Assembly: GCF_900105165.1 (NCBI RefSeq)
Contig: NZ_LT629740.1
Span: 3,224,001-3,288,000, forward strand
Reading direction: 5' to 3'
Length of the DNA: 64,000 nt
Source of the DNA: Mucilaginibacter mallensis
Lineage (GTDB): Bacteria > Bacteroidota > Bacteroidia > Sphingobacteriales > Sphingobacteriaceae
Position numbers and translations under genes: made by a program. This document shows positions 62,134-64,000 of this stretch, one piece after another (positions within the stretch are counted from its first letter, which is position 1; each line of letters starts with the position of its first letter). The notes beneath the pieces are model-generated. The model did not search any database. It was not told the origin of the DNA and saw only the letters and a list, made by a program, of their open reading frames with translations.

Positions 62134-63446
62134 GTTGTTGCTATATTAAGCTGGTCGGCGGGTTTATTTTTACCCTGACTGCGGGCTATCCTTAAAAAAT
62201 AAATTAACGATAGTATGGCGCAAATACCGCCTACGATGGCTACCGTCATCACCCCCTCTTTAAAAAATGTTCCCCAACTAATGTTAGGATGTCCCAGTTC
62301 TCTTATCAATAAAACACTTACGCTGCCTAAATATCCCATGGAATCAGCCACGTAGATCAGGAAGCCTACATTGCCTTTGTAATGATAGGATGCCAGCAAA
62401 CGTTCAAAAAATACAGCGTTATAAGGCACATAGCCAAAATAAAGCCCAAGGCCGGCTAAAGTCATCCAGGTCATGGCGTTTATTGCATTCAGGGCGAATA
62501 ATATAGTGGCCCCACCAATAAGTATGCAACCGCCTATGATCATGAAGTGTATTACACTGAAAGCCTTAAGGTTTTTCTTGATAAGAATGAGCAAGCTCAT
62601 GGCTATTAATACCACTACCGATATAATAGAATCAATTTTTGTGAAGATGGTATTATCCTTTACACCCAGGCTCGACCATATTTCAACTTCAAAATTATCC
62701 CTTACATCGCGCATTATTGTTAGCAGCACATAGATAACAAGCGTGAGAATAATACCCGGTAAAAAAGTTCGCAGGAATCTTTTACGTTCCTCCGCATCCA
62801 TTGGCAGGCGTTTGGTACGCAGCTTAACATCTTCGGCTGTTGGCGGTGGCATCAACTCCAAACAGAATACAAATAAAAGCAGCGGCAATACAAATAAAGC
62901 CCCGGTCAAAAATGGCATCTGGTATTCACTCACGTGGAATGAGGCCATTAATGTGCGTGCTACTGTTTTCACAAAACCTGAAGCAAAAATGAGGCTGATG
63001 GATAATACCGCCGCCATAAATTCGGTTGATTTACGGCCTTCAAGATATCCGAATACCAGGCCCCATATCAAGCCCAGTGGGAAACCGTTTATAAACAGGA
63101 AAATGATATTGTAAGGCGCTGGAACAATGGCAAAACACAACAGCGCCAGCCACGCCACTCCTATTAAAACCAGGATACTTTTTGCCCTTTGACCAGGTTT
63201 TAACTCAGCAATAAATTTTATGCCATAAAACTTGCTCATGGTATAGCCTATGATCTGCGCAATTACCAGCCAAACTTTATAATCGATATGAAAATACTGC
63301 AGGCCGCTGTACGTCCCGGCTGAAAACCCTTTGCGAAAAGCATACATACAGGTATATGCCCCAAAGGACGAGATAGCAGCCAATACGGAGATCACCCCAT
63401 ATGGCCATTTGGCAACTTTTGCCCGCAGGCTGTGGGTCAGTTTCAT
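62130..63446 (-). CDS. DUF5690-family MFS-like membrane protein
   Basis: About 438 residues from ATG at 63446; a GTG at 63449 is the alternative. About 12 predicted helices begin KWPYGVISVLAAISSFGAYTCMYAFRKGFS, resembling glycerol-phosphate-transporter-like MFS proteins. The family DUF5690 is typical of Bacteroidota and travels with the HAD hydrolase and TIGR03364 oxidase. It is the likely importer of the aminophosphonate or phosphorylated compound used by these enzymes (inference). The stop overlaps the oxidoreductase ATG and the start is two bases from the HAD stop. Confidence 0.8.
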   Translation of the reverse strand: MKLTHSLRAKVAKWPYGVISVLAAISSFGAYTCMYAFRKGFSAGTYSGLQYFHIDYKVWLVIAQIIGYTMSKFYGIKFIAELKPGQRAKSILVLIGVAWLALLCFAIVPAPYNIIFLFINGFPLGLIWGLVFGYLEGRKSTEFMAAVLSISLIFASGFVKTVARTLMASFHVSEYQMPFLTGALFVLPLLLFVFCLELMPPPTAEDVKLRTKRLPMDAEERKRFLRTFLPGIILTLVIYVLLTIMRDVRDNFEVEIWSSLGVKDNTIFTKIDSIISVVVLIAMSLLILIKKNLKAFSVIHFMIIGGCILIGGATILFALNAINAMTWMTLAGLGLYFGYVPYNAVFFERLLASYHYKGNVGFLIYVADSMGYLGSVSVLLIRELGHPNISWGTFFKEGVMTVAIVGGICAILSLIYFLRIARSQGKNKPADQLNIATT

Positions 63447-63448
63447 CA

Positions 63449-64000
63449 CTATTGATTAATTATATCAATAACCTGTGCTATATCATCTATAATATGAGTT
63501 GGCTTGTACGGTTCCAGCTCATCGCGGCTAAAAGCACCTGTGGTTACACCTATACTATATAGGCAACCGGCATTCTGGCCTTCGCGAACATCTACTTCGG
63601 TGTCACCAACTTTTGCAACTTCTTCACTTCGTAATATCCCTCCCTCGCGCATCATTTTTTGGATCATGTACGGATACGGGCGCCCCAGCTCTACTTCGTC
63701 TGATCCTACCAAATAATCTATTAAACCTTTTTCTTTCCAGTTCAGTCGGCTGACCACCGTTTCGGCAATATCTTTTGAAAACCCGGTGTTGATACCCACC
63801 TGCACACCTTGTTCATGTAGCGCGGCAAAAGTTTCTTCAACATTTGGCAATGCTTCAATATCAGGCGATGTGCTGTAATATGCTATCATTTGCTCCACAA
63901 AAGCACGGTGTATTTTACCAACAAGCTCTGCCGTTATATTTTTTTCACGTTCAACAGAACGCAATATCTGCTTTATGGCTAAAGTTTTTTCATAACCCAT
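63449..64000 (-). CDS. phosphonatase-like HAD hydrolase (TIGR03351-type), N-terminus outside the window
   Basis: 183 residues are visible; the N-terminal part with the Asp nucleophile lies beyond the right edge, so the Met at 64000 is probably internal (MGYEKTLAIKQIL aligns with an internal MGxxK block). GINTGFSKDIAETVV, YLVGSDEVELGRPYPYMIQ and VAKVGDTEVDVREGQNAGC are HAD motifs II-IV of the phosphonoacetaldehyde hydrolase-like TIGR03351 family, which cleaves C-P or related bonds. The stop TAG is two bases before the DUF5690 ATG. Substrate is not proven. Confidence 0.85.
   Translation of the reverse strand: MGYEKTLAIKQILRSVEREKNITAELVGKIHRAFVEQMIAYYSTSPDIEALPNVEETFAALHEQGVQVGINTGFSKDIAETVVSRLNWKEKGLIDYLVGSDEVELGRPYPYMIQKMMREGGILRSEEVAKVGDTEVDVREGQNAGCLYSIGVTTGAFSRDELEPYKPTHIIDDIAQVIDIINQ

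Overview
The window looks like chromosomal DNA of a Bacteroidota bacterium, most likely family Sphingobacteriaceae and Mucilaginibacter-like (genus is an inference). The basis is a SusC/SusD pair driven by a FecI-type sigma factor and FecR anti-sigma, a carboxypeptidase-regulatory/beta-barrel outer membrane protein, TAnnTTTG-like promoter boxes, no clear Shine-Dalgarno sequences, and families typical of the phylum (DUF3826, DUF3347, DUF5690, HYC_CC_PP). No tRNA, rRNA, CRISPR array, transposase or integrase was recognised.

Layout. 1-3.0 kb: end of a pdxA2-like dehydrogenase, a four-carbon acid sugar kinase and a sodium:solute symporter, a D-threonate/D-erythronate-type catabolic operon. 3.0-10.4 kb: a DUF3826 protein, a sialate O-acetylesterase, a large outer membrane beta-barrel protein and a divergent LytS/LytT two-component pair. 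10.7-12.1 kb: aspartate kinase. 12.1-22.2 kb (minus strand): a copper/heavy-metal island with a permease, an AraC regulator carrying a metal-binding-like head, DUF3347, HYC_CC_PP and HMBD proteins, and a CusA-CusC-CusB-CusB efflux set whose CusA is broken into two overlapping frames. 22.4-29.3 kb (plus strand): a hydroxypyruvate isomerase-like protein, then a tight alpha/beta hydrolase - acetoacetate decarboxylase-like - cholesterol oxidase-like GMC - metallophosphoesterase cassette. 29.3-31.1 kb: an RMD1/DUF155 protein and purU.

31.2-41.5 kb (minus strand): a polysaccharide utilisation locus with ECF sigma, FecR, SusC (with STN signalling domain), SusD, an IPT/TIG surface protein and a clan-A-type glycoside hydrolase lipoprotein. 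42.0-43.4 kb: an overlapping holin-like/endolysin-like pair. 43.6-47.6 kb: a LacI regulator divergent from xylB-xylA with a perfect 20-bp operator between them. The PUL plus xyl genes suggest uptake and breakdown of a pentose-containing glycan such as a xylan or arabinoxylan (inference). 47.7-56.9 kb: ThuA-like protein, MFS transporter, nucleoside hydrolase, a quinohaemoprotein dehydrogenase, DUF1080, cytochrome c, a TIM-barrel isomerase and a Gfo/Idh/MocA oxidoreductase, a set compatible with oxidative (3-keto) sugar metabolism. 57-64 kb: a lipoprotein hydrolase, phosphocholine-type phospholipase C, TIGR03364-type FAD oxidoreductase, DUF5690 transporter and a phosphonatase-like HAD hydrolase, suggesting organophosphorus/aminophosphonate scavenging.

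At least three families of palindromic intergenic repeats are present. One 120-bp family occurs twice, inverted, about 33 kb apart. The strongest candidates for something undescribed are the 23.7-29.3 kb oxidase cassette, the split CusA with its metal-sensor-like AraC protein, and the isolated holin/endolysin-like pair with tandem palindromes upstream.
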